Assembly: GCA_003049485.1 (NCBI GenBank)
Contig: PYST01000051.1
Location: 1-64,000 of the forward strand
Length of the DNA stretch: 64,000 nucleotides
Origin: Ophioceras dolichostomum
Taxonomy: Eukaryota > Ascomycota > Sordariomycetes > Magnaporthales > Ophioceraceae
Direction: 5' to 3'
Shown here: positions 32,701-44,347 of the stretch, piece after piece
Layout: the number at the start of each line of letters is the position of its first letter
Numbering within the stretch: the first letter of the stretch is position 1
Made by a program: the position numbers and the translations under genes
The notes under the pieces: model-generated
The model's database searches: none
What the model saw: only the letters and a program-made list of their open reading frames with translations
Told to the model about the DNA's origin: nothing

Positions 32701-35632
32701 ATGGATCCCCTTTCGATCTCCGTCAGTATCCTTGCCCTCATAGGGGCGTCAGCAAAGGTCGGGAAGGGAATCGCATTCATCCACTCGCTCAAGAACGTCC
32801 CCGCAGAGTTCCTCAGCCTTACCAACGAGCTCACCACCTTCCAGGCGGTCCTGGAGCAGGTAAAGCATGGACTCCACGACTTGCAGTCCACAAACGGCGG
32901 CAACGGCGAGAAGCATGCGGCGACGCTAGAGCTCTCTGGTCTCCAGGCCCTCAAAGACCGGCTTAGCGAGACGGCTGATGAGCTAGAAGCCCTTTGCGAT
33001 CGTCTGAGGGCCACGGCTTCGAAAACCCCGTCTGAAGATGGGAGACTGCACATCTCCAAGAGAGCATGGCTTCGAGAGAAGGAAGCTGTAGCGGCCATTA
33101 GAGCTCGCGCGAATTCGACCAAAGACGATTTGACGCTCTGTTTCGGCGCTCTATGCTCCGCACAAAGGTGATTTCATCTTTCATACACAGGAAACGCTTT
33201 TGATACAAGTCGGCTAACCGGGCTACATCGACATCAAAGCTCGCGGCAGAACCTGACATTGATTGAGATCCAGCGGGTGGTCTCCATGTCTGCCTTATCC
33301 TACGAGACGCTGGACCAAGGTCTTCAAGCCAACACGGCCCTCACCTTGAAGAGCGCAGGGCAGATTGCGAGTGTCAAGTCATCAGTCGATGAGCTCAACT
33401 CGACCCTAGCCGTGGCCAACCTCGAGAGGCTGGTCAGCGAAGCCGTCGAAACGTCCATATCTCGGCAACATGGAGTGACAACAGCCGTCACGCCGACCAC
33501 ATCCTACCCTCCCCGAATCTTCCTTTCTGCAGCCAGCAAGACGGTCTCCGTACAGGCCGTTATGCGACGGGGCTGTCTGAACGGATGCAGATGCCAGTGC
33601 CACCTGAGCTCCCAAGTCCAGACACCGGCCTGGCTCGGCTCCGTCCTCGGATCTCTCTTCCTGCAGTATCGGGCTTTGCCCCTTTTTGGCCGTCGCGCAT
33701 GCAATTTCCCAGACTGCCAGCGCTCCGCTAGCTCGGTGCGTCTGCACTACGTCTTTCCTCTCTGGCTATTGCCTCGCGCGATTCACATGAGCATCTCTTG
33801 GAACACAAGCCTCGGCGGGGTTGGTGCAGGAATGCACCTCCGGATCCGGAGAGTCATCGGCGAATGGCAACGCACTGAATGGGAAGTTGGGCGTATTGCC
33901 ATTTTTGGCCGCAATGTCGATATGCTTCGCCATATTGTGGCCAGGAAGATAATATGCCCACCCGACCATTCACCAGGTGGACAGTCGCTGCTTACCGTAA
34001 GTTGTGGCAAAACCGGCATTGATAAGTCTCCCTTGTTCCGAGAGCCTGCCACCTTGGCCAAGGCTTTCGCATGGCCTAATGGCTGACGAACTTGTCACTG
34101 GAACATTGGCCTGCCTGCAGAGTGCCGTAAGCTTCGACAATTGGGTCTGCGTTCATCTCTTGATCCAGTCCGGATGGACTGTACAAGATGATACCCCAGA
34201 GAGGTGACTTACTTCCACGCTGTGCACTCTCGTCTCAGACCTACCCTCTATCACCGCGCCGCTACTAAAGGCACTGATACATACCTACCTATTTAGATTG
34301 AGGGAAATACGGGAAATAGCCTACCGGTACATACATAGCGGCCAGGCTAGCCACCTTCGTGCCGAGGGGACAAGAGCACTCGTTGCATTGCTCACGCAGA
34401 GCTCGTTCCTCGATGACGACAATGATATTCGAGCAGAGTCAACCCCAATCCATGACTCCCTCCTAAGACTGGATCCTATAGATCTTTCCACCGCCATCGC
34501 CCAAAACCCTCGAGATATCAACAGATCCGATTTTGTAGGATTCAAGCCTCTTCAGTGGGCGATCTGGCGTGGCGACGTCGCCTCACTCAAGATTCTCCTG
34601 GCTGCTCCCGACCTGGATTACTCCTGGTTTTCCTCCCTCAGCCTCTGCGTCGAGCACGAGGACCCACGCGTGGCAACTGAAATGATGTCCCTTCTCCTTG
34701 ACTCCAGAGTAGACCGTGGCCTAAGAATATGGTCTTGGGGCGGTGACAGAGTAGTTCTTAGGGCCTTAAATAATCCAGAACTTCTCGACTTACTCCTCAA
34801 GCGGGGTGTATACAGCCCCTTGATACCGTCTTCGCGTCCCCCTACAGCCCTCCTTCAATTCCTCCTAGACGGGTTACCTCCAGCCGAGCGCCATAGTCCC
34901 ATAAAGAAAACGTGGGCTCGTTCTCTGGATATGCTGATATCCGCCGGCATCATCAACCTGAAGCGGTCGAAGGGTGATCAGCGGAGAAGAGAACGGACAG
35001 CTATAGAGCCCATTCACTCCACTATTATCCGGCAACATTTGGCGATGCTGGAACTCCTGGTTGAGCGCGGAATGCAGCTCGACGCCGTTGACGAGGACGG
35101 GACGGGGATCTTACACTTCATAGCTTGCTTTGGTGCGATAGGATGCGTCGAGATCCTCCGCGACGCGAGAGTTACCGGAATCCCGACCAACTCAATGGAT
35201 GAAGATGGGGATACGCCAATGGATTGTCTGCGGGCTTTGAGTGAGATGAGTCCGGATCAGCCGGGATATCCGCTCGTGATCAGGCCTCGAGGGTTTAACC
35301 GAGCTTTCGAGATGCTGCTGGATGAGATCAACAAGAGGAACGACCGAGTTCGCAGAAAGGTTCGACAAATCTGCGAAAGGAATTTGGGGTTTCACGAAGG
35401 GGAACGGCGGTTTCCCGTGAGAAATCGACGAAAGCGGCGGGCTAAATTTCCTCGCGGCGGACGAAGACGGATCGACGACGATGCCGACAACGACAGTGGC
35501 TGGATCGATGCCGATTCGGGAACCGTGAGCTCCGATGGCGAAGGCGACGCGGCGGGGCATTCCGAGGACGAGGAGTCCGAAGATAGCGATGGAGAGTTTC
35601 ACGATGCGAGCAGCACTTTTGGCCCGGCCTAG
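32701..35632 (+). CDS. Protein with fungal STAND-type N-terminal domain and ankyrin-like repeats, no NACHT domain
   Basis: Exons 32701-33167, 33240-33996, 34121-34203 and 34297-35632 give 880 aa. Intron 1 has a CTAAC branch site, and all junctions keep frame. Residues 1-150 match the fungal N-terminal domain of STAND/NLR-like proteins (MDPLSISVSILALIGASAKV, then FLSLTNELTTFQAVLEQV), often linked to non-self recognition or cell-death switches. A Cys cluster at 267-277 (CLNGCRCQCH) precedes WLGSVLGSLFLQYRALPLF and a hydrophobic stretch VFPLWLLPRAIHMSISW, as in other fungal ankyrin proteins of this architecture. From about residue 370 onward there are degenerate ankyrin-like repeats (GFKPLQWAIWRGDVASLKIL, then LAMLELLVERGMQLDAVDED). 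The tail is basic then acidic and Ser-rich. I see no P-loop, so no NTPase module. Function is inferred only from architecture. Confidence 0.8.
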
Positions 35633-36955
35633 TCGACGACAGTCCTACCTCCTCGCATTATTCCCTTCTCTCACATCTATCAGATATGGAAGAATAACCT
35701 GCGTTTCCCCGGAACAGTTAGTTTCTTCACATTTAAGACAGTGGCTTACCACATTTCACCTCGTACAGTACTAGATAGAGTAGGAACATCCTAGGTTCCC
35801 ACCTGGCAAATTTAGACCTAGCGCTGGAGAAGAAGGCCAGGGCGTCAACCGGTGGTAGGGGCTGTCTCCCCGTTCGTATCATCACCCATGGTCATGTTCT
35901 CTCTTTGCGATTGGCTTCATCGGGTCACTGTGATGGAAGATGGTTGGTTTTGCAAGCATGAGTCTTTGGAGCAAAGGCTGCCGGGGTAGCCATGTCTTTA
36001 TAATGTGACTCCTAGTCTCATTATGTGCGTGATTGTACCTAGCTTAAGCCGGGGAAGTTGCACCATGTTTTCGTCAGTAACAAGGTCCTGAGCTTAGCTT
36101 TTATGCCGAGTCTAGAGAAATCCAAGTTGTAGCTCTGCCAGCCGAGGACACCAACATTCAGTACGTCTAGTACTGGGGATGGGTCGAGGAGAGGACGACC
36201 AGGGAGGCGGCGAACAACAACGATACCCCGGCTATTCTCCTTGGGACGACCGAAGCTTCACCAACTTCATGTTGATATTAGCCGTGGTACGACACCTCAG
36301 TAGCTTTCTGAGGATATCTCTATCCAGAGATACTCTGAGCAAATAACATCCAGTAACTATACTAGTTCGCTAATTACATAACGTGAACTGAAAAGGTATA
36401 CAATGCCATTGTTTGTTTAAACAAAGAGTGGGAGGTGGTGACAGGCTGGTAGGATGATGCGGGGTCGGTTTGGGGATCCGGAGAAGCGGCCCTGCAGCTT
36501 TTGAGGGACAGTGCAGGTGCTCCAGGGGGCTCGAGCTGGCCTCAACCACTAAAATTGGCGGGTTGCTCAGCCGCGCCTTTAGCCCCCGGTCCTCATCCAT
36601 GATCAACGCGGGTTGGCATGTGCTATTGCTGTGGGAACTGCCATCCATATCGGCCATCCTCGTTTTGGCCGGCGATTCCCTTATTCACCTTCATTCATCT
36701 CGTCATTCTTTTGTTTGAACTTTGGAGTCTCTTCTTATCTTTTTCTCTCAATTGAACGTCTTTTGCGAGCCTCGAATTGACGACAGGATCCACCTGTCCA
36801 CGGCCATTTCCCACCTTGCCAGACGATTCGGGCGGGACTCGGCCGTGTCGCTGCGATTTAAGCATTTTGCGACCGATTGCGACCAGGTCAAAGATGTAAC
36901 AGGATCTCACAGAACCCTTCCAGGACCCTCCCGGCCCCAAACACACCCACGACAA
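35633..36955. other. Intergenic region and open leader of the hbrB gene
   Basis: No gene is supported between 35633 and about 36720. From 36722 the frame of the next gene is open but lacks an ATG until 36956, so this part is treated as leader. Confidence 0.5.
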
Positions 36956-37528
36956 ATGCAACCAGCGAGACCCCAGCCCCGGGCGCCGGGGAGCTTCTCT
37001 CCGTTGCGTCCCGAGTCGCCTCGCCCTCGACCTCCTCGAAGGGTGGAATCCTCCGAGAGCGACGATGCCACACCCATGCCCCTCAGATTGCGGACACAGG
37101 TGCCGCCTCAGCCTGGTGTACAATCGGGCACTCCCATCTACGCCAGTTTTATGTCCCAGGGCAACTCGAGCACCAGCAGCCTGCAGAACTTCTCTCGCCC
37201 CAACAACAACGCCCTTTCGCCGGTTGTTGCCGCCGCCGCCGCCGTCAGACAGGTTTCCGCAAGTCACGACTTACCTCGAGGCACCTCTCCTCTGACGCTC
37301 CCCCCATCGTCCGCCAGCAGCAACAGTCCCACCAGCATCGGTATGAGCAAGTCTTACCACTCCAGGAAGCACTCCCAGACAAATCCGGGTATGTTCGAGC
37401 CCACGCTGCCCTCGACTTCCACGAACAACCTCCCTCACATCGCTGCCATGACATCGCAAGTACCTTTGACGGCCAGCCAGATCGCCGCTCAGACCGCGGT
37501 GATGCACCACCAAAATAAAGAGTACCAG

Positions 37529-37560
<32 letters not shown>

Positions 37561-39874
37561 GCAACAGCAACAGCAAATGCTACAGCAGCAACAACACAAC
37601 AGGCAACGGTCGCAAACAGTCCCCACTCTCGGACTCGAAGACCACTTCGTGCCTCCATTAGAAAAACGGGGGAGCGGCGGGCCCCTCAGTCCTCCCATGC
37701 TTAGTCTCACGGAGGCAAGTGCGCCTAGAGAGAGCGGCTTCGCTGGCAGTAGCTATCACAACGGGCTTCTGGGTTCTCACTCTTCCGCCGCCCAGGCTGC
37801 GGCGAGCGTCGTCTTCCCGAGGTCTGGGCAGTCTTCCCCGGGTCTGCCAAGCCAGAGTATCCAAAGCATGCAAAATATGCAGTCACCACAGCCCCCAGCC
37901 CCTCCCCCTCCACCACTACTCGAGAAGCCTGCCAAACCGGAGAAATCCAAGGTCAAGCTATTCTCTAGGCCGGGCAAGATCGGGACCAAGGGCGAACCAA
38001 AGGAGAAGCCGTTGCCCAGTCCCGGTAAGATTGGGGCTGCGCTGTCTAATCTCCAGCGGGGTAACTTCAGCACCACCAGCCTGGACTCGACCTCGCAGTC
38101 GTTCTACAGCCTAGCCAACTCCTCGACAGCCACCATACGAGCGGTCGAGGCGCTCCCTGTCGAGGGTAAGGAGAAGGAGAAGAAGCACCACTTCCTCTCG
38201 CGCCAGAAGCATAAGAAGGATAAGGAGGAGCGCATCCTCGGCTTGTCGTCGGCATGGAGCAACTCGCGCCCGACAGATCCCACCGCGCCGAGCAGCCTCT
38301 ACAACTTCCACGCCCCGCCGAGTCCCGGTCCCAACACGACTACATTCAAGAGCATGAGCGGTCTGGACCTTCGTCACGGAGGCAGGGCACTACGAGAAAA
38401 GAAGAAGGAGGACCGAGGTGGGGATGGCGAGTCGGGTCTCTCGCTACCTTCCGAGTGGCCCGGCCCGGGTAGCTACGGTTCTACGCCGGGCGGGGGCTCT
38501 AGCCTGTATCTACACGAACCTGTAGATTCCGGAAAGCTCGGTCTGAACAGCATGGCGATGGACGATGCTTGGCATTTCCTGAAGGCTAAGCTCCTCGTGG
38601 TGTTCCAGGGGGAGGACCTGCGGTTTCCCATCGAGGACCTCAACCGAGTCGTCACGACGCACATCCAGTTCTGCCTCGCGAGGCGGTCGCCCAATATCAT
38701 CGTGGAGGACCTGCGAGAGCTGCTGAGCACGGGCTTCGGGTCACTCGACCAGGCGCTGAGGAAGACACCGGAGGATAGACTGATCCCGGCTCTGGTGGAG
38801 CTGTGGGTTTTCACGTTTACCAACATCCTCCCTTACCTGCAGGGCGTATTCCTGCCCTTAGACCTCGAGTTCTCCGGCGCAGGCTCCCTCATGAGCCCCG
38901 AGCAGGCCCGTGATTTCTGGGGCGGCGTCGTGGCCAAGACCATGGCCGAGTCCTCGTCAGCCGGCGGCGTCGGCGGCGGCGGCATGAGCTACTCGGCGAA
39001 CGTGTCGCCCGCGTCTGCGGTGCTCGACGTGCGCCGCCTCGTGCTCTCGTCGTACCGCGACATGGTCATCCTCCCGCGCTACGAGACGCTCAAGACCATG
39101 TTCTCGCGTCTTTCGCTGGAGTTCCTCCCACAGTCGCTCGCCACCATGGCGCTGGCGAGCCCGCTGCCCATCCCGACCAAGGACTCTGGACTCGGCACCA
39201 GCAGCCACAGCCACAGCCACTTCTCGACGTCGCCTTCCGGCGACTCGGCCGGCTCGTTCTCGCTTAACAGCGTATCGCACCAGCAGCTGCCCAACTTCGC
39301 GCGCCCCGGCACGGCGATGTCGCTGGACCCGTCGCTGGCGAGCTACAACAGCACGGGCTCGACGCTGCTGGGCGACGGGTCGGGCGGGAGCCGCAGCCGC
39401 GCCATCAGCAACGTGTCTTACGGGAGCGACGGCGGGCCTGGGTCGCTGCTCCGGCCGTTCACGCCGAGCAGCCTGCAGATGCTGGGCGGCGGTTCCGGGG
39501 CCGGGTCCGGCAGCATGGGCGGTGGCGGCGGCGGCGGCGGCCTCGGCAGCCTCAGGGAGCAGAACGTCGAGGACAGCAAGCAGGTGACGGACATGGTGGG
39601 CCGCATGCTGCAGTGCATGAGCGTGCTCTCTAGCATCGGGGTCGCGGGCGACGCGAACGACGAGGCGGACACGCGCGTCGCGGAGCTGTGCCGCCTGCTC
39701 AAGCTCAACTGGCTCGGCCGGGGCCGCACGGGAAGGAACAGGCGCGGCATGGTCGGTGGGAGGGTTAGGCGTGGGGAGGGGCTCGGTGGTGGTGTCGGTG
39801 GTGGTAGTGGTGGTGGCATGCTGGGGGCTGGGTCTGCTACGGCGACGGTCAGGGAGGAGGTCAGCGTCTCTTAG
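36956..39874 (+). CDS. hbrB: HbrB-domain TORC2 subunit (Bit61/Bit2/PRR5-like)
   Basis: HbrB-like proteins are TORC2 components; Aspergillus HbrB affects hyphal branching. The product from the first in-frame ATG (36956) is 972 aa and has no intron. The HbrB domain spans about residues 537-725. It contains AWHFLKAKLLVVFQGEDLRF, THIQFCLARRSPNIIVEDLR, LVELWVFTFTNILPYLQGVF and LSSYRDMVILPRYETLKTMF. The N-terminal 530 residues are disordered. They are Ser/Pro-rich with a poly-Gln run from CAG/CAA repeats (37527-37599), Pro runs and Lys-rich segments. After the domain come Ser/Gly-rich loops and a short folded-looking segment near 865-920 (VTDMVGRMLQCMSVLSSIG, then ELCRLLKLNWLGRGRTGRNR). The long in-frame leader could hide an upstream start through an intron, but I see no ATG for it. 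Confidence 0.88.
37527..37599 (+). repeat. CAG/CAA repeat encoding poly-Gln in hbrB
   Basis: Mixed CAG and CAA codons encode about 24 residues, nearly all Gln, interrupted once by Met-Leu. Mixed codons suggest selection for the amino-acid run as well as repeat expansion. Confidence 0.9.
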
Positions 39875-39942
39875 GAAGTTGGCGAGGACTCCAAACCTGA
39901 TAAACGGGCTGGCGGCTGTGTGGTCTCTTGAGCTACCTGGTA

Positions 39943-39968
39943 GGAACATCCGCCAGGAACATCCGCCA
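39943..39968. repeat. 13-bp tandem duplication
   Basis: Two exact copies of GGAACATCCGCCA lie head to tail just after the hbrB stop codon, presumably in its 3' UTR. Confidence 0.9.
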
Positions 39969-41393
39969 GCCCTTGGGCGACGATGCGGAGGAGGGATGGA
40001 CGGAGGGTGGGAAAAGGGCATTGCGCCTGGCTGCCTGGTGTCTGTCTACGAAGTGTTACGTTTTACGGTGTTGGGTTTGGTGGAAGATTATGGTTTCTAG
40101 GGCGAAGCGGTGAGCGAAATATCCATCACTGCCAACTGGTGTTAGTTTGGATGAATATTCGCTTTTCATTTTATTGAAGTCACAAATGGACATCCATCCA
40201 CTTTGGTATTCAGGCGTTTTCGGACGTATGAGCCAATACTCAGATGATCAATCAAGGGCATGTATTTGTATCTATGGATATGATGTGATTCAACAACGAA
40301 TGCAGCCGGATCATAGCTGCCACAAGCTGCTGTGCTACGAGACAAACCTTAGGGACGGAACCGTGATGGAGACACATCCATCGAAGACGGTTATTGACCT
40401 ATACCATACGAGAGTTAGCTGTCTGTCTGATGCCCAAAGACATGATCGGAGACAAATCAGTAGCAGCGGTAGGGGATTCAATCAGACATCCAAGGAAGGT
40501 ATTCTGCTCGCATCTGCACCCAGGCTCGAAGCGGGGCATTGAGTGGAAACTGCGAATGTAGGAAATGTTTCATCAGAGAATCGAGGGGGAGAGAGGCAGG
40601 CCTCGTCAAGAGAAGAGCAATGAAAGCTGTGTGTTTACTAACCTGTTGGGTTTGGCGAGAGGTGACAAGAATGGGAAAGGAGGTTGGTTGCGCGTCAGCT
40701 GGGCGAAGCAAGAATAGGTGTTGGTTCCCACTTCCTGAGAGGGCGACCAAGTCCCGTTTCTCTCAAAAAAATCCCAGCACCTGCTGTTGAGGAGGTCAGC
40801 GCGACTGGCCAGGCTGTGGTTAAGAAACACGGCTTCTTGCAGCCTGCGAAAGGGAATTTTTCCAGTCAAGATCAGACAGATATACTGGCAAGTAACAGGT
40901 TGCCCACCCGTAGGCAGACAGACCCGGAAAGACTGAGCTTCTTCATAGTCGATTCAGCTGGGAAAAGAAGACATTTGTTTGTGTTGTCATCAGGATGGAA
41001 AAAGACAAGGGGGAAAAGGCGACGAGGAAGCAGGCAGGCAGACCAGTTGGGCGTAGGAGGGAGCTCGGTGAAAAAGACCAGACGGAGCGTCCATTCCATC
41101 CCGCCGGCCTGTCCACCTGTCTTTTCTGCCTCGGGCGCATCTGTAGAGACGACGAAGGAGAAGGAAAGACCTACCAGAAGGAAAACCGTGTGGGGAGAAC
41201 AAGAAAGGAAAACGAAATACGAAGAGAAGGAGAACGGACTACCAAAAAAATTGATCTTCATATGTGAGTTCTGTGGGAGAGAGGAAAGAAATTTTGCGTC
41301 GTCTAAATTTTCAAGAGCCTCAAAATATAGTTCAAGAGCAGAGACCCGCAGGCCAGCGAAAATTTTTGGTGGAGCCAGCAGTGCCAGCATAAC

Positions 41394-41424
41394 GTGACCA
41401 AAAGCGTGACCAAAAGCGTGACAG
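41394..41424. repeat. 12-bp tandem repeat
   Basis: The unit CGTGACCAAAAG occurs twice in tandem, followed by a third partial copy, in otherwise unique noncoding sequence. Confidence 0.8.
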
Positions 41425-43294
41425 TGTGGGTCGGACTGCCACGACTGCTCAGTCTCACTCGCGCTGCCAGATGTGCCAGCAACCTTGAGCAGGCTGATTC
41501 CAAATCGCGACTTGTATTGTAATCACCTACGTGTTGGAAACATCGATCACTAATAAAAGGCTCAGGCTGTTTCCATGACTGCAAGTCTCGGTGGAACATA
41601 CTAGGAGAACAAGCAGAAGTTGCGACGGGAAGCACAGGCCTGCTGAAGGCTGAGGCTCGTTGAAGAAATCGCGGTGCCCAAAATAGCGCTTACACCGATT
41701 GAACAAGGACACTTGCACCTCCCCGGTCGAGGATTTGTTCGCGGAAACAAAATAGAGCAAAATACGGAACAAACGAGAAGAATGGAAGAACTCGCCAGCT
41801 GCAAATCAGACTATATGGACAGCCGGTTGACTATTGCCACAGCGGCCGATTCCGCCGTTCATCGTCTGGGAGGATCGCCTGTCTTCCGCTGTGTGTTCTG
41901 ACCTGAGCAGGTGATTCCAGGTGACGCATAAAGTGATGGGAAAACTTCCCGGGGCCTCGATATAGGCATCGGATATTTATAAACCCGGCCTCGAAAGTCA
42001 AATATCCCGCTTGACAGCGCAGCCACCCCACAAAAAATTGCTTAGGGGAGTCAGGCATTTGGGCGCCTCCCATGAGCCCCCCGCGAGCAAACACTCAAAC
42101 GCCGTCCTCCTCCTCCTCCCCCCCAGGCGGCATCCTCGGTTTGAGGCACACACGCAAATTTTCCTCACACAAAACTCACTCACACCCCCTTCTTCCCTTC
42201 TTCGCCTCGTGGAAAATTCTGCTATCGCTCGTTTTCAAAACCCCGAGGAAAAATCATTCTCCCCCTGCCATCCTTCTTCGTTTGTCGTCCTAACCTAAAT
42301 TATTAGTGGCCGAATCCCAGCCTTTCTCAGCGCAGTGCGAATAACAAGTACAAGAGGATATCCTATCCGGGGTGTTATCGCAACAGCGGGGCCCAAAAGA
42401 CTGTTGCCCAATTCGCCATCCGAGTCGGGAGCAGACGAGACCCTAGAAGCAGGGCCTGTCGGAAGCGCTGCGACAGCCGGAAAAAAATTCGACGGCCTGT
42501 CCATGCTTGCTGCTCCTCCTCCTTCTGAGGCCTGGTAGGCGTGTTGCATTTCGACCCGCCCACTGGACAGCACTCTCAATCGGGCAGCCCTCTCCCTCCA
42601 AAGTCCAACCAACCCCCGGCACTTCCCATCTCTGCCACTTTCCTGCCTCTTGTCTTACTGTCCATCCCGCTGTCGACTCACAGTGTCTCCCAAACGCCGT
42701 GGACTGCTGGGCAAAAGTCTTTCGAGACGTCGCCACCCATCTTGGTCGCTACGCGTGAGGATTCTAATATCGCCTTCCAACCTTATTTGGTCTCTTGATT
42801 CTCATTTTCTTTCAACTCGTTTTGTTTCCTTCGCTCCGGCGGGCGAGCCCTGTCTTATTCGTCCGGTCTTCCTTCCATCAGCCCAGCGCCTCCAAGCGCC
42901 TCCGTCGCCATCGCATCGTCTCGAGAACCACCTTCGAGTGCGCTGGTGCTATTGCCCACCCCCAACCAAGGAAAAGAAAAAAACCGTATCGCAATCCCCG
43001 TTGTTAGACGCGGTCCACGTCGAGTCGCCGAGGGGAGCTTGTCGCACTCCCGTAATTGGGGCTTCGAGGCGGCATTGCGCGCATTCGCACCATCGATTTG
43101 TATGGTGGAGGCTTGATCGCGACAAGCCATCACAAACCCACAAGGGTCCCACCGAGTTTTCCAACGCGTCTTCATTGCCGCTCTCCGTCTCCGAACCACA
43201 CGGCACTGCAACGATCGATTGTTTGCCAGCGCATGCGATAGAGCGGGAACTCGCAGGTCGATATCCACGTCGTGGATAATCGACACCCACCGAG

Positions 43295-44316
43295 ATGATG
43301 GCAAGCATGGGTCCGTCTTTTCCGCCGCATCCAGGTGCGATGCAGCAACACCCTGGTGTTCCCCCAGGCCATCCGGGCATGGCTCCGGGTATGGCTCACA
43401 ACCCAAGCCAACCCGGCGTGCAAGCCGGCGGAATGCCGCACCAGATGCACATGGGCGTGTCTGGGCCCGGCCCTCAGGTCAACCCTGCCGCGCTCATGGC
43501 AGCCGGCATCCCTCCAGGCGCCGGCCCAAATCCGCATGCGATGCAGTTGAACCAGCAGCAGGCGCAATTCTTACACCAGCAGCAGCAGATGAACCCCATG
43601 GCCTGTGAGTGCAGATCCCTTTCCTCCCACTTCTCATCTCACCCCAGCTCCTCGGCGCACTATGTGTTTGCCGTGAATGGCGACCACCACCACCATCACC
43701 CGACAAACACTCGTAGCTGACGACTTCCCGGGACTTCAGACGCGAACCCTCAAGCCTTCCAGCAGCAGTTACAGCAGCAGAGGCTACAGCAGATGCAACA
43801 GCAACAGGCTAGGCAAACCTTGATGGCCCAGCAGGGCATGTACGGTCCCAACATGAACCCCGGAATGCCGATCAGCATGCAGATCCCCCAAATGCAAGCC
43901 GCCGCGCAGATGAGGATGATGAACCTGCGCCAGCAGCAGCCACAGCATCATCAGGTAAGCCGCGCTCACCTAGATTGATCGATGCTTAACATCCATGGCT
44001 TGGATGGAGGTCGCTGACTGTCATCGCGTCACAGCAAGCTTTGCTTGCGCAACAGCTCGCGATGCAACACCACATTGCCCACGGCCAGCTCGGTCAAGGA
44101 CAGAACCCGAACCAACCAGGGCAGCCGAATCCCCATCTCCAGGGGCTGCAGCCAGCACAGCTCGCCGCGATGCAAGCACAAGCCGCTCAGGCCCAGGCAC
44201 AAGCCCAACAACAGCAGGCCCAGGCACAAGCCCAGCAGCAAGCCCAGCAGGCTCAGCAACAACAAGCCCAGCAGCAGGCCCAGCAGGCTCAGCAACAACA
44301 GCAGGCCCAACAGGCT

Positions 44317-44347
<31 letters not shown>

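Larger units (their letters stand above)
39875..43294. other. 3.4-kb gene-free region upstream of ptaB
   Basis: No gene is supportable. A 237-codon plus-strand frame (40684-41397) has no ATG anywhere. Small features are a 13-bp tandem duplication at 39943-39968, a 12-bp tandem repeat near 41394-41424, purine-rich tracts around 41000-41270, and CT-rich sequence from about 42090 and again 42780-42900. Two very short uORFs lie at 43102-43116 and 43233-43241. The region probably holds a large promoter and a long leader for ptaB. Confidence 0.5.

Noticed and set aside
36722..36955. N-terminal extension of the hbrB product
   Set aside because: The frame is open but starts at TTG with no ATG before 36956; treated as leader.
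38957..40021. 354-codon minus-strand frame opposite hbrB
   Set aside because: Antisense shadow with Arg/Ala/His-rich composition and no recognisable motif.
40684..41397. 237-codon plus-strand open frame
   Set aside because: Begins with TTG and contains no ATG at all; openness is explained by purine-rich low-complexity sequence.
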